Source: an uncultured Flavobacteriales bacterium (lineage in GTDB: Bacteria > Bacteroidota > Bacteroidia > Flavobacteriales_G > Salibacteraceae). Taken from it: a stretch of DNA of 62,125 nt. The translations under genes were made by a program, and so were the position numbers. This document shows, piece after piece, positions 25,452 through 33,830 of the stretch. The notes beneath the pieces were generated by a model. It worked only from the letters and a program-made list of their open reading frames with translations. It had not been told where the DNA came from and did not search any database. Location: NCBI GenBank assembly GCA_937899835.1, contig CALCCE010000130.1, positions 1-62,125 on the forward strand, in the 5' to 3' direction. Numbering within the stretch: position 1 is the first letter of the stretch; the number at the start of each line of letters is the position of its first letter.

Positions 25452-25590
25452 GACATATAAGTAACAGGGTGGCAAATATCCCTATCTTGATCACTCAGCC
25501 AAAGGTTTAGCCGGAAAAATATTTTCGAGGAATTGCTTTTGGAAGGGCTGTGCATTGGTTTTAAGAACATTAGGAGCCTAATTTTTTTTA

Positions 25591-26001
25591 TTATCGGTCT
25601 GTTTTCCGATACATGAACCGTTGACCAGACCAGTGCACATCGAGTGCGCATACTTTGGTATCGATCAAACCGGCTTCTAATCCCGCTAATCTTACGTGTT
25701 TCCCATTCAAATCCTGGTGCAGTGGAGAGGTCTTTTTGGGCCAGGAAATCCATAGCATACCGGTTTTAGACAATAGATGAACGGCTATTGGGAGCTTGGC
25801 TTCCAGAAAGGATGTATTGATGGCAAAAAGGTGAATGAAGTCAATCGATTCGGTTTCCTCGCCTACCCATATTATTCCTGGTGGCACATCGCCCAAAAGC
25901 TCAAAATAATAGTCAGGTGGGTTGATCAGCCACGTTTTGAGGCCCGTTTTTAATCCCAGTTTTTTCACCAGGGGAGTTTTTGAATAATCGGTGGACGCCA
26001 T
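25591..26001 (-). CDS. DUF3052-like protein
   Basis: The protein is 136 residues from the ATG at 26001 (MASTDYSKTPLVKKLGLKTG). KTWLINPPDYYFELLGDVPP and FIHLFAINTSFLEAKLPIAV, then TGMLWISWPKKTS, fit the DUF3052 family, whose members start with a xTPLxKKLGxKxG segment. The function is unknown. The gene starts 2 bp after the DinB-like gene ends, so the two form an operon. Longer in-frame sequence up to 26085 overlaps that gene and is less likely. Confidence 0.75.
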   Translation of the reverse strand: MASTDYSKTPLVKKLGLKTGLKTWLINPPDYYFELLGDVPPGIIWVGEETESIDFIHLFAINTSFLEAKLPIAVHLLSKTGMLWISWPKKTSPLHQDLNGKHVRLAGLEAGLIDTKVCALDVHWSGQRFMYRKTDR

Positions 26002-26003
26002 TT

Positions 26004-26549
26004 TTACAAAACGGAGGCTTTTCTCTCCCAGGTGCCTAAGTAGCGTTCCCGCAAAACTTTCAAGTGGTGTAATTCGTGTCCACAAACAATGAAGCCCAAC
26101 ATAGCTGCGTTGAATTCCACCCCACTTGCGGTGCCTTTAAATTGCCATTGATTGGAGGTGAGGGAGGCAAAAAACGCCATTGAACACTGACGGGTTAGGA
26201 CGTATTCTTCCAGCAAGCTTTCCATAGATCGCTTACTTGCCCCCGAGTAAGGCACGTAATCATCTTGTTCGAATCCTGGCAGCGGAGTGGTATCGTGGCG
26301 TGAAAACCGAAGTGCACGATAACACATGATCCTCTCGGTGTCTATCAAGTGCAGCAATACTTCTTTCACCGACCATTTTCCGGTGGCATATCGGTAATCT
26401 GCCATAGCTACGGGAAGTGCCCGAAATTGCTCAGGAATGTGGGTTTGTCCTTCTCTAAGGCATTGTAATAAATCATTGCCTTGTACCAGGGCAGTATATC
26501 CTTGGTAATAATCAGGAACGTCAGTTTGGTCTGGTTTGGGAATTAGCAT
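26004..26549 (-). CDS. DinB-family protein
   Basis: The 181-residue protein, from the ATG at 26549 (MLIPKPDQTDVPDYY), is a DinB/DUF664 four-helix bundle. WSVKEVLLHLIDTERIMCYR holds the first metal-ligand His, and MLGFIVCGHELHHLKVLRER the C-terminal pair, so a triple-His metal site is visible. Family members are often thiol transferases or stress-induced proteins; the substrate here is unknown. It lies in an operon with the DUF3052-like gene (2-bp gap). Confidence 0.87.
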   Translation of the reverse strand: MLIPKPDQTDVPDYYQGYTALVQGNDLLQCLREGQTHIPEQFRALPVAMADYRYATGKWSVKEVLLHLIDTERIMCYRALRFSRHDTTPLPGFEQDDYVPYSGASKRSMESLLEEYVLTRQCSMAFFASLTSNQWQFKGTASGVEFNAAMLGFIVCGHELHHLKVLRERYLGTWERKASVL

Positions 26550-26662
26550 GGGCGCAAAGTAGGAATTCAAAGTTGCAAATTCCGTTGCCCAACCGACAAA
26601 TTTGAAGCTTTCGACCAATGGTTCTATTCAGAAAGAACCGAATGAATCGACGGCAGATCGAA

Positions 26663-27250
26663 TTATTGCCATGCAATGGCCGCTGTAGTATCCCTGAAGA
26701 CCTGAGTATCGGTGCTCAGGGCCACCACAAATTGTAACAAGCTATCGCTCACTGTATCCGAATTTAGGTGAACGATAAATTCTACCGGAGCATAGCCAAG
26801 GTTCGGGTCATTGAGTCTCGCGAGTACTTCTTCGACAGTATTTTCGGTAACTTCTGTGACCCACTTTTCTGAAATGGTTACCCGCTCTGAAATATCGCTG
26901 CCTGCTGGCACATCAGCAGCAATATCGCGTAAGGTGAAAACCTGTAGATTGGTGAAAGTTTCCCCCCAGGTTTCTACAACATCGCACGTGAGGGCATAAG
27001 CAGCCTGGCCCCAGTAATAGCGATAGGCCTGCGTTTCTCTTTGTCTTTCGATGTTGAATTGCAAGGCATAGGAATCAAGAGAAACGACATCGCCGGGAAG
27101 TTCTGCCCAAACGCCATCTTCTCTGGTGACAAAATCTACTGCTAAACCGGATGGTTGAAAACAAATCTGATCCTGATCACCACAACAGTTGATTCCAGTA
27201 GACAGAAAAAATATGCAAACTAAGGCGAGGTAGAGGATTTTTCGGGGCAT
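26663..27250 (-). CDS. Exported protein of unknown function
   Basis: The 195-residue protein has a signal peptide (KILYLALVCIFFLSTG) followed by INCCGDQD. The Cys pair lacks a proper lipobox because Asn precedes the first Cys, so lipidation is doubtful. The mature part is beta-rich with acidic loops (GLAVDFVTREDGVWAELPGD, ISEKWVTEVTENTVEEVLAR, FIVHLNSDTVSDSLLQFVVA). No family is recognised with confidence; short Bacteroidota proteins with a CCG signal end (DUF5034-like) are a possible match. It is monocistronic. Confidence 0.7.
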   Translation of the reverse strand: MPRKILYLALVCIFFLSTGINCCGDQDQICFQPSGLAVDFVTREDGVWAELPGDVVSLDSYALQFNIERQRETQAYRYYWGQAAYALTCDVVETWGETFTNLQVFTLRDIAADVPAGSDISERVTISEKWVTEVTENTVEEVLARLNDPNLGYAPVEFIVHLNSDTVSDSLLQFVVALSTDTQVFRDTTAAIAWQ

Positions 27251-27346
27251 GCGCTTTTAACGGCTAAGGGTTTATGCCCGAATAGATGCAACTTTATTGC
27301 ATGAGGGTTGGTGAGGAAGCGAAAATGCTTTTAGAGCGGGGTAGTT

Positions 27347-27904
27347 TTACTTCGTAGCTCCGTCAGTATGGCTCTTTTTATAGGCTTCAAACAGCGATGC
27401 ATCGATGATTTGCGTATCCACCAACAGGGCGTCTTTATATTGCTCAATGCGGTAAACCTTGCCTTGGTAGTAAAATGTTCGAACGGTTAAGTCTCCTTCA
27501 TTGGTTTCAGTGGATTCCAATTCCCCTTTTTCGTTGAAGAACTGCCATTCACCCGATTTTTTTCCCTTCAGGTAATGGGTGCTGCTGCGCAATGTACCAT
27601 TGAGGTAGTAGGCCTTTTGAGGTCCGTCCAACACACCGTTTTTCCATTGCATCACCTTTTCTTGTTTCCCATTCTCGAAAAAGCTGAGGTATTCACCATC
27701 CCGTTGGTTATTGTTGAGCAACACCCGGTAGCGCTCGGCAATTTGACCGTTTTCATGATAGTTGGTAATCCACTTACAGGAGCAAGAAGCCGGTGTTTCG
27801 GTGCTTTGTTTCACTTGACCGTTGGCATAATGCGTAGTGGATTGGCCGAAAGCAACAGAAACGGTTAGTAAGGATGCACAGAGGAGAGTGTATAAATGGC
27901 GCAT
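27347..27904 (-). CDS. MORN-repeat (YwqK-like) exported protein
   Basis: From the ATG at 27904 (MRHLYTLLCASLLTVSVAFG) a signal peptide is evident. Residues about 22-150 contain MORN-variant repeats of the kind YxNGxxxxxxxxxxGxxxGxWxxYxxNGxL: TTHYANGQVKQSTET, TNYHENGQIAERYR, LSFFENGKQEKVMQW, AYYLNGTLRSSTHYLKGKKS and WQFFNEKGELES. YwqK-like proteins have unknown roles in Bacteroidota envelopes. An in-frame ATG at 27934 adds ten residues. Total 185 residues. Confidence 0.85.
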   Translation of the reverse strand: MRHLYTLLCASLLTVSVAFGQSTTHYANGQVKQSTETPASCSCKWITNYHENGQIAERYRVLLNNNQRDGEYLSFFENGKQEKVMQWKNGVLDGPQKAYYLNGTLRSSTHYLKGKKSGEWQFFNEKGELESTETNEGDLTVRTFYYQGKVYRIEQYKDALLVDTQIIDASLFEAYKKSHTDGATK

Positions 27905-28090
27905 AAACAATATGTTTCCTTTCAAAAATAGCAATTATTTCACCTAAAGAGCCATTTCGATGGTGCTCACCCTAAAAGACGCTTTTCTTCGTGAGGGTTG
28001 CCTAAGTGGGCATGGTTAAAACAATCTGGAACATGGACAGGTAAGTGATAATTTTCCCGAACAAATGAGAAACAGGCGTGTTTATTTGGT

Positions 28091-28324
28091 GTGTTAATGG
28101 TCATAAAAGCCATAATGCCACGATCGAAGCAACTCATCAACAACCGTTTTATTCTTGCCAATTCCTTTGTAGTTGGGCTTATACCTGCTGTAAACGACAT
28201 CTTTGGTAAACCCCGTAGAAATACGGTGTTCTTTAAGAGTGCAAAATGCACCGCTCTTGAAGAATTATTCAATGGAAGTTCTGAGGAATCTATCGATCAA
28301 TTTGTGCGGTTTGAACTTCCATAG
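28091..28324 (+). CDS. Doubtful small open frame, possibly a gene remnant
   Basis: A plus-strand frame (GTG at 28091; open from 28052) gives 77 residues with ordinary composition (FILANSFVVGLIPAVNDIF, FFKSAKCTALEELFNGSSEE, QFVRFELP). No family is recognised. A minus-strand frame at 27967-28272 overlaps it and looks less natural. It could be a decayed gene fragment or a leader of the sigma-factor transcript. Confidence 0.25.
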   Translation: MLMVIKAIMPRSKQLINNRFILANSFVVGLIPAVNDIFGKPRRNTVFFKSAKCTALEELFNGSSEESIDQFVRFELP

Positions 28325-28421
28325 TGGAAGGTAGGACATCATTTTTTAAGAAAAATTGTGACAACAAGAGAAAACCAGAGGCGTTTAACTGACGATCGCG
28401 AAGAGAAAGACTAAGTAAAAT

Positions 28422-28441
28422 ACCTAATCAGCAAATTAGGT
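28422..28441 (+). promoter_or_regulatory. Inverted repeat upstream of the sigma-factor gene
   Basis: ACCTAAT and ATTAGGT are exact inverted 7-mers with a 6-bp spacer, 91 bp before the sigma-factor ATG. This is an operator candidate; no -7 box with a good -33 partner is seen in the region. Confidence 0.35.
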
Positions 28442-28531
28442 GATACACACAAAAATATTTGGCCGTCTATTTCGACTTTTGTAATAGTGGTATAGCGGCC
28501 ACACCAATGTAGCAAAACACCCTCTTATATA

Positions 28532-29392
28532 ATGAGACAACTAAAAATAACCAAGCAGCTTACCAACCGGAACAGCCGTTCCATTGAGAAATACCTGACG
28601 GATGTATCTCGCCAGGAGATGATTACTGCGGAAGAAGAGGTAGAGCTGAGCACCAAAATCAAGGAAGGCGACATGCAAGCCTTACAGAAATTGGTGAATG
28701 CTAACTTGCGTTTCGTTATTAGTGTGGCGAAACAGTACCAGGGTAGCGGATTGAACTTGGAGGATTTGATTGCAGAAGGAAATATCGGACTCATTACAGC
28801 AGCACAGAAATTTGATCATACCAAAGGATTCAAATTCATCAGTTATGCCGTTTGGTGGATTCGTCAAAGCATTCTCAACGCCATATCCGAAAATTCCAAA
28901 ACCATTCGATTGCCTCAAAACAAACTGGGCCACATTCGCAAGCTAAACCAGGCGCAAGCTAAACTTGAGCAGGAATTGGGCCGCCTACCTACGCATTCTG
29001 AGTTGGCTGATATGCTGGAGAGCAACGCCACAGACGTAGAAAATCTGGCCATGTATGCTCAAAAGCAAATATCTGCTGATGCACCCATGGTGGAAGGCGA
29101 AGACAACAGCTTGCTGAGTGTCTTGAAAAATGATGATGCTCCTGTGCCCAACAGCCACTTGATTTTGGAATCACTTCACACTGATCTGGAGCGTATCCTC
29201 ACCACCTTGAAAGGTAGAGATGCAGACGTAGTACGTCTTTCTTTTGGACTGGGTGGTCGGGCGCCAATGTCACTGGATGAGATTGCCCGGTACTTCGGAC
29301 TCTCGCGGGAACGCATTCGCCAAATACGCGAAAAAGCCATCAAGCAATTGCGCAGGCGTCAAAATCTCGACTTGTTATTGCAGTACCTCTAA
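28532..29392 (+). CDS. rpoD: Primary sigma factor of the Bacteroidota type (RpoD/SigA)
   Basis: The 286-residue protein starts MRQLKITKQLTNRNSRSIEK, the form of primary sigma in this phylum, which lacks the long region 1.1 of E. coli sigma-70. Region 2 reads FVISVAKQYQGSGLNLEDLI and GFKFISYAVWWIRQSILNAI; region 3 reads RLPTHSELADMLE; region 4 ends LSRERIRQIREKAIKQLRR. It directs RNA polymerase to the TTTG/TAnnTTTG promoters seen elsewhere in the window. It is monocistronic, with a long upstream region and a strong terminator. Confidence 0.97.
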   Translation: MRQLKITKQLTNRNSRSIEKYLTDVSRQEMITAEEEVELSTKIKEGDMQALQKLVNANLRFVISVAKQYQGSGLNLEDLIAEGNIGLITAAQKFDHTKGFKFISYAVWWIRQSILNAISENSKTIRLPQNKLGHIRKLNQAQAKLEQELGRLPTHSELADMLESNATDVENLAMYAQKQISADAPMVEGEDNSLLSVLKNDDAPVPNSHLILESLHTDLERILTTLKGRDADVVRLSFGLGGRAPMSLDEIARYFGLSRERIRQIREKAIKQLRRRQNLDLLLQYL

Positions 29393-29423
29393 GAGAGCCT
29401 GTTAAATAATTAAAATCTTTCGA

Positions 29424-29457
29424 GAGCCGATTTCTTTCAGGAATCGGCTCTTTTTTT
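29424..29457 (+). terminator. Rho-independent terminator of the primary sigma gene
   Basis: GAGCCGATTTC (29424-29434) pairs with GAATCGGCTC (29441-29450), with one bulge, and is followed by seven T. It lies 31 bp after the sigma-factor stop. Confidence 0.92.
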
Positions 29458-29476
29458 GTTTCGTTCGGTGATTGAA

Positions 29477-30394
29477 TTAAAACAAATACTGGAAAAAGCT
29501 GAACAATCGGTCGTTGCCGAATAGCAACCACGAAATGAAAATGATGGCCATGACGCGGGTTAGCGCCAATACCTTGAAATAAAAAACATTGGGCGATTTT
29601 AGCGCAAAGGTGAGGACAGGGAGTACCAACCCAATAATCATTAAAAACCAATTCTTAGCAAGGCTGTTGCGCGGTTGGTAAACTTGCAAACCGCTTGGCG
29701 TTTGCACCGCCACTTCTGCTACATCAAAAAAAAGGGGTGTGGTTTTCAATTGTGCAGTTTGGCCATTTCTTACCGCATGGTAGAGTTCTCTCGAAACCTG
29801 TATGCCTGGATGTTCTTTGAAATTGAGTCGGTATTGAACCCGGTTAGCACTTGATTCTCCTTCTGCAGCAGCAGCAGGACCTGCGTGTAGGGTTACTTTT
29901 TCAATTGAAGTTTTGTAGAGATCAAAAGGCATGGCCACTTCAATGGCTACCATCAAGCCCAAAATCACACTCAAGATGGAAATGACCTGGGTAAAGCGGT
30001 AAACTTTTGAACCAAGCAAGCGATGGTAGTGGATCATGAAGGAACGTTCGGCCATCTTTTGACGCCTCAACAGCCGTCTACGCGCTTTTTCCAGATGCCT
30101 ACGTCGATCTTCATCCGTTTTAGGATGCTCGTACCGGTCACGTTCGTTGCGCTTGATTTCCTCGGGTGTATACTTTGGCTTGGGTGGCCGAAGGATTAGT
30201 GCCCGTTTGGGATAACGGTGGTTGTAGAGTGCATTGTAAGCCTCGGTGAGCAAAACAAATTCCTCTTGGGCGTCTTGCGAAGGATTGGTATCAGGGTGCA
30301 ACAATTTGGCCTTTCGGCGAAAAGCTGCTTTGATCTCCGGTTTGGTAGCATTCCGATCGATCTCTAAGATCTGATAATACGAAGCCTTTTTCAT
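29477..30394 (-). CDS. Membrane-anchored J-domain protein
   Basis: Residues 3-65 form a J domain: YYQILEIDRNATKPEIKAAF, then RRKAKLLHPDTNPSQDAQEE with the catalytic HPD motif. A long basic helical linker follows (RRHLEKARRRLLRRQKM). One hydrophobic segment lies near 130-150 (VISILSVILGLMVAIEVAM), then an extracytoplasmic beta-like domain of about 90 residues (VQYRLNFKEHPGIQVSREL), and two more segments near the end (LMIIGLVLPVLTFAL, ALTRVMAIIFISWLLFG). The J domain should recruit DnaK to the inner face of the membrane. The client is unknown. Confidence 0.9.
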   Translation of the reverse strand: MKKASYYQILEIDRNATKPEIKAAFRRKAKLLHPDTNPSQDAQEEFVLLTEAYNALYNHRYPKRALILRPPKPKYTPEEIKRNERDRYEHPKTDEDRRRHLEKARRRLLRRQKMAERSFMIHYHRLLGSKVYRFTQVISILSVILGLMVAIEVAMPFDLYKTSIEKVTLHAGPAAAAEGESSANRVQYRLNFKEHPGIQVSRELYHAVRNGQTAQLKTTPLFFDVAEVAVQTPSGLQVYQPRNSLAKNWFLMIIGLVLPVLTFALKSPNVFYFKVLALTRVMAIIFISWLLFGNDRLFSFFQYLF

Positions 30395-30492
30395 GACGTA
30401 GCGAAGTGGGTCGAGGTGGGACAGCTGACCCCTTCATTATAATAGATGCTAAGATACGCGAAAAGGTTGGGTGGCTTTTGAAAAACTATTCC

Positions 30493-31716
30493 TCAATTTG
30501 AAGCAGGCAACAGCAGCCACATTTTGCCGTAATGGTGCAGGTTACCAGCTGCTTTTCCACCCTCGGAGCCCGCTCCGCAATAGAGGTCGACATGTCCTGG
30601 ACCCTTGATCGCTGCTCCCCGGTCTTGCGCCAACACAACTTGCCATTGGTGACCCACCAGGCGGCCATTTTTCAACTGTGGAATTTCGGCAAGCAATACG
30701 GCTCCATAGGGGTAGATTTTAGGGTCTACCGCTACGCTATGAAAGGGGGTGAGGGGCAAGCCAATAGAACCAGACGGAGCAGCATCAGTAGGGGTGAAGA
30801 AGGTGTAGGAGGGATTCTGCGCCAACATGATTTTTAAGGAATCGGGATGGGCTTCAAAATACTTGCGAATGGCAGACATGGAAATCTCGGATGGCGGAAC
30901 AACTCCCCGTGCCACCAGTAATTTGCCAAGACTGCGGTAGCGGTGGCCATTCTTCCCTCCATATTGCAACATTTGTGGTTGACCATATTCCAATTGCAAG
31001 TAGCCAGAGCCTTGCACCTGCAAAAAATAGACGTCCAGTAAATCGCGTGCCCATGCAATTTCGAGGCCGTGATTGGCCAGGGCATTTTCTATATCGATGG
31101 CATAACGACTGGGCAACTGGCCTTTGCCTTTCGGCTTGCGGTAGATGGGAAATTTATAAATACTGTCTGGTCGGCTGCGGGCGGAAATAACCGGAGAGTA
31201 GTACCCCGTAAAATGCACATTTCCCAGGCTGTCTTCGCCAGCACTTTGCAGCAAATGAAAAGTACTGTCAAGCCAAACGGTATCGGCTTGGTAGCTCAAC
31301 AAGTGCTGCAACACCTGCTTCAGGTCATTTCGATTCCATGTACCGTAAGATCGGTTTTTCGAAAACCGATTCAGGTAAGCCAATTGTTGGCGCAAACCTT
31401 GCCTCACAGCGGCAGAAAGCAATACGTACCGAGCTTGGATGCTCCTTGCTTCAAAAAGCTGTTCAAAATGGGGGCCGTTCAGGTCTTTACCGTTTCCTTC
31501 GAAATCGTAGCCCTGGCCCAAATGGGCTTGGGTGGCTTCGTCAGTGGTAAGCGATGATGGCTTCAGTTTAACGCTGTCCGTCAATGTAGAAGTCGTATCG
31601 CTGGAAAGCGTATCCGAAGAGTTTTGGTGCACGGCTGTTTCAGGGACATTACAACTGGTGATCAGGAGAAGAAGCAGTACACCCCAGCGTACTTCGAAAG
31701 ATTGGAACAACACCAA
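30493..31716 (-). CDS. mltA: Membrane-bound lytic murein transglycosylase A
   Basis: A lipoprotein signal ends in LLITSCNVP. Residues about 90-260 hold the MltA domain (FTGYYSPVISARSRPDSIYK, FPIYRKPKGKGQLPSRYAID, AWARDLLDVYFLQVQGSGYL). The C-terminal 3D domain contains VVLAQDRGAAIKGPGHVDLY, in which the Asp of AQD is the catalytic residue of the family. At 407 residues it is longer than E. coli MltA by an N-terminal low-complexity Ser/Thr stretch. It cleaves peptidoglycan to 1,6-anhydromuropeptides at the outer membrane. It follows the LEA-type lipoprotein gene by 6 bp and is probably co-transcribed. Confidence 0.94.
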   Translation of the reverse strand: MVLFQSFEVRWGVLLLLLITSCNVPETAVHQNSSDTLSSDTTSTLTDSVKLKPSSLTTDEATQAHLGQGYDFEGNGKDLNGPHFEQLFEARSIQARYVLLSAAVRQGLRQQLAYLNRFSKNRSYGTWNRNDLKQVLQHLLSYQADTVWLDSTFHLLQSAGEDSLGNVHFTGYYSPVISARSRPDSIYKFPIYRKPKGKGQLPSRYAIDIENALANHGLEIAWARDLLDVYFLQVQGSGYLQLEYGQPQMLQYGGKNGHRYRSLGKLLVARGVVPPSEISMSAIRKYFEAHPDSLKIMLAQNPSYTFFTPTDAAPSGSIGLPLTPFHSVAVDPKIYPYGAVLLAEIPQLKNGRLVGHQWQVVLAQDRGAAIKGPGHVDLYCGAGSEGGKAAGNLHHYGKMWLLLPASN

Positions 31717-31722
31717 ATCCTG

Positions 31723-32316
31723 TTAATTCCCGAAATCTTTTGTCACTGGTAAATACCCAGGGTAGGAGAGTGGGAACTGACCAATCATAATGGTCGGCTT
31801 TATTTTCAGTTTTACCCGTGTGGGTTGACCACCAGCATCAGACAGGTTTAAGGCAAAGTTGATGAGCTTGTCGCGACTATCGGAGCTCATTAAATCCCGA
31901 AGGTCGGTATTTACCCGAATGGGAATAATCGCCTTTCCGTTGTTGGCGGCAATGCTTACACGTTGACTCATGGATCCTCGTGCAATTTCCGTGTTGTCAA
32001 TTAAAGCAATCCAATCAAAATTATTCATGGTAGCCTGAATCGGATTCGGGTTGCGCGCTTCCACATTCAAAGTAAAACTAAGGGGTAGGTTGCCAGAAGC
32101 AACGGCCGCGGTAAGCTTGGTAAGGTCCATGAATCCAAAGTCGCCAATGGAGTTCTTAGAAGAAATAGAAATGCCCGCCAGTTCAGGTGATGCGAGGTTT
32201 TTCATTCTAAAATCGCATTTAGCAAAGGATTGCATTTCTTTCAGTGCTTTGCAACCAGGGAGCACAAAAATGCCACAGAGCAGGCAAAACCAGAGAAAAG
32301 GAGTTTTAAAGTTCAT
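31723..32316 (-). CDS. LEA type 2 (WHy)-domain lipoprotein
   Basis: From the ATG at 32316 a lipoprotein signal ends in IFVLPGCKAL. The 197-residue protein then has the type 2 LEA/WHy fold: LPLSFTLNVEARNPNPIQATM holds the conserved NPNP element. DNTEIARGSMSQRVSIAANN and IPIRVNTDLRDLMSSDSRDK follow, and KIKPTIMIGQFPLSYPG closes it. Bacterial members are poorly understood, with a presumed stress or envelope role. It lies 6 bp before mltA, in one operon. Confidence 0.85.
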   Translation of the reverse strand: MNFKTPFLWFCLLCGIFVLPGCKALKEMQSFAKCDFRMKNLASPELAGISISSKNSIGDFGFMDLTKLTAAVASGNLPLSFTLNVEARNPNPIQATMNNFDWIALIDNTEIARGSMSQRVSIAANNGKAIIPIRVNTDLRDLMSSDSRDKLINFALNLSDAGGQPTRVKLKIKPTIMIGQFPLSYPGYLPVTKDFGN

Positions 32317-32365
32317 TCGGTACACAGCAGATTAAGGAATAAAGATAACCAAACCTCCAAGTTGG

Positions 32366-33280
32366 TTAAGACGGTTTAGACAATACGGATGCCAAAAATT
32401 GGGCGACACCCGCCTGGTCATCCGGATGAAACCATTGGTAAAACGGATCATTTCGAAACCACGTGAGTTGCCTTCTCGCAAACTGTCGGGTATGGGCTTT
32501 TATTTTTTCGATGGCCTCTTGTTTCGAAATATTCCCATCGAAATGTTCGAACCACTCCCGGTAACCCACGGTTTGCAGGGAGTTCAGGTCCTTCTTCGGA
32601 TAAACGGATCGGGCTTCGGCTTCCAAGCCTGCGGCTACCATAGCGTCCACCCGTTGGTTGATGCGTGCATGAAGCTCGGCCCTTGGGCGGTCGAGGCAAA
32701 GGCCTACCATCTGGAAAGGGCGTTTTTTGGGTTGGGCCTTTCGAAACGAAGAATATGGAATACCACAGCTTTTTACTACTTCCAGGCCCCGCAGCACCCG
32801 TCGGGGGTTTTGTCGGTCCACTACCGCGGCATATTCCGGGTCCAGTTGTTCCAATTCTTGGAATAGCACCGATAAGCTTTCGGTGGCCAACCTGTGATTG
32901 AGTTTTTCGCGCACCTCAGCATCGATCTCCGGCATGGGGTCAATGCCAGCACAAACGGCTTTGAGAAACAAGCCAGAGCCACCGGTAAGGATGACGCGAT
33001 CGTTTTTGGTAAATAACTTTTCCAGTAGCGCCAGTGCTTCTTGTTCATACCGCCCAGCGGTGTAAGGTGTTTCCAAAGGCAGAAACCCCAGGAAGTGGTG
33101 CGGCACTCCTTGCCATTCTTCTGGCAAAGGACGGGCGGTTCCAATGCTAATCTCTTGATAGAACTGTCGCGAATCTGCTGAAAGAATTTCGCACGCCCAT
33201 TGTTTTGCGAGTTGAATGCTCAGTTCGGTCTTGCCTACTGCTGTAGGCCCGGCAATGACCACCAGGGTAGGAGGAGCCAT
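32366..33280 (-). CDS. miaA: tRNA dimethylallyltransferase
   Basis: The 304-residue enzyme starts at the ATG at 33280 (MAPPTLVVIAGPTAVGKTEL). The P-loop GPTAVGKT, ILSADSRQFYQEISIGTA, VILTGGSGLFLKAVCAG and IKAHTRQFARRQLTWFRND are MiaA signatures. It adds the isopentenyl group to A37 of tRNAs that read UNN codons. Codons further upstream are in frame (to 33337) but add sequence that does not fit the family and overlap the neighbour. It is 10 bp downstream of the pRiA4b-type gene on the same strand. Confidence 0.96.
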   Translation of the reverse strand: MAPPTLVVIAGPTAVGKTELSIQLAKQWACEILSADSRQFYQEISIGTARPLPEEWQGVPHHFLGFLPLETPYTAGRYEQEALALLEKLFTKNDRVILTGGSGLFLKAVCAGIDPMPEIDAEVREKLNHRLATESLSVLFQELEQLDPEYAAVVDRQNPRRVLRGLEVVKSCGIPYSSFRKAQPKKRPFQMVGLCLDRPRAELHARINQRVDAMVAAGLEAEARSVYPKKDLNSLQTVGYREWFEHFDGNISKQEAIEKIKAHTRQFARRQLTWFRNDPFYQWFHPDDQAGVAQFLASVLSKPS

Positions 33281-33290
33281 AAAATGGAGC

Positions 33291-33830
33291 TTAGGAAGCG
33301 TTATCCTCCGATTCAGGGGCTTCCTGATCGGGATCAAAATAATCGAGGTCTTTTAACTGCTCTGCGAGGTTGGACAAGGCCATGTTTTCCAAGTCGTCGT
33401 CTTTGGCCTTGCTGTATTGGTCGGGAGCATCGCCAAAATACTGTACCAGGCGCGGATAGTCCACTCCGGCGGGAAGGGTGTTTACTTCCACCACTTCAAG
33501 GTAAAAGCACCACATCAACAAAAAGTCGAATACGTAGAGCAGGCGGTCGCTTTTGGCGGCAATCAGTTGTCCCAGGGTGGTTTGGTGCATGGTGAGAATC
33601 GGATTTTCAGACCGCTCGTCGTCCATGTCAAAAAGGGCTACTTCTTGTCCCTTTTCCCAGGTGGCATTGCTCAGGTAAAAAGAAGCCATTTGGGAATTGT
33701 CGAATTCAAAAGCCTGTTGAATGGCACCATGTAGCACCTCAAAGGTTTGATCCGAACGGATTTCAATGTCTCGAAACACGTCCTCTTCGTGGTCGATCAC
33801 CACCCTTAGTCGAAATACCGATGGATTCAT
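33291..33830 (-). CDS. Plasmid pRiA4b ORF-3-family protein
   Basis: The 179-residue protein has the family's beta start [20 protein letters not shown], then [40 protein letters not shown], and [19 protein letters not shown]. The C-terminal 40 residues are acidic ([16 protein letters not shown]). Despite its name the family is chromosomal and not mobile here. The 4-bp overlap with cca and the closeness of miaA suggest a role tied to tRNA maturation, but that is inference. Confidence 0.85.
   Translation of the reverse strand: MNPSVFRLRVVIDHEEDVFRDIEIRSDQTFEVLHGAIQQAFEFDNSQMASFYLSNATWEKGQEVALFDMDDERSENPILTMHQTTLGQLIAAKSDRLLYVFDFLLMWCFYLEVVEVNTLPAGVDYPRLVQYFGDAPDQYSKAKDDDLENMALSNLAEQLKDLDYFDPDQEAPESEDNAS

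Larger units (their letters stand above)
27905..28531. other. Long intergenic region before the primary sigma factor gene
   Basis: I see no gene here that I can name. An open frame lies at 28052-28324 on the plus strand, described separately. A 7-bp inverted repeat, ACCTAAT/ATTAGGT, lies at 28422-28441, and a GGCCG/CGGCC pair lies at 28459-28500. A long regulated leader for the sigma-factor gene is possible. Confidence 0.4.

Noticed and set aside
27967-28272. Minus-strand frame of 101 residues
   Set aside because: It has no recognisable family or start signal and overlaps a slightly better plus-strand frame; neither is convincing.
28453-28475. Possible -33/-7 promoter of the sigma-factor gene (TTTG and a GACTTTTG-like box)
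   Set aside because: Spacing of about 11 bp is far from the needed 19 and the second box has a mismatch.
33291-33830. Plasmid or transposon origin suggested by the pRiA4b family name
   Set aside because: No inverted repeats, transposase or composition change flank it; it overlaps a housekeeping gene.
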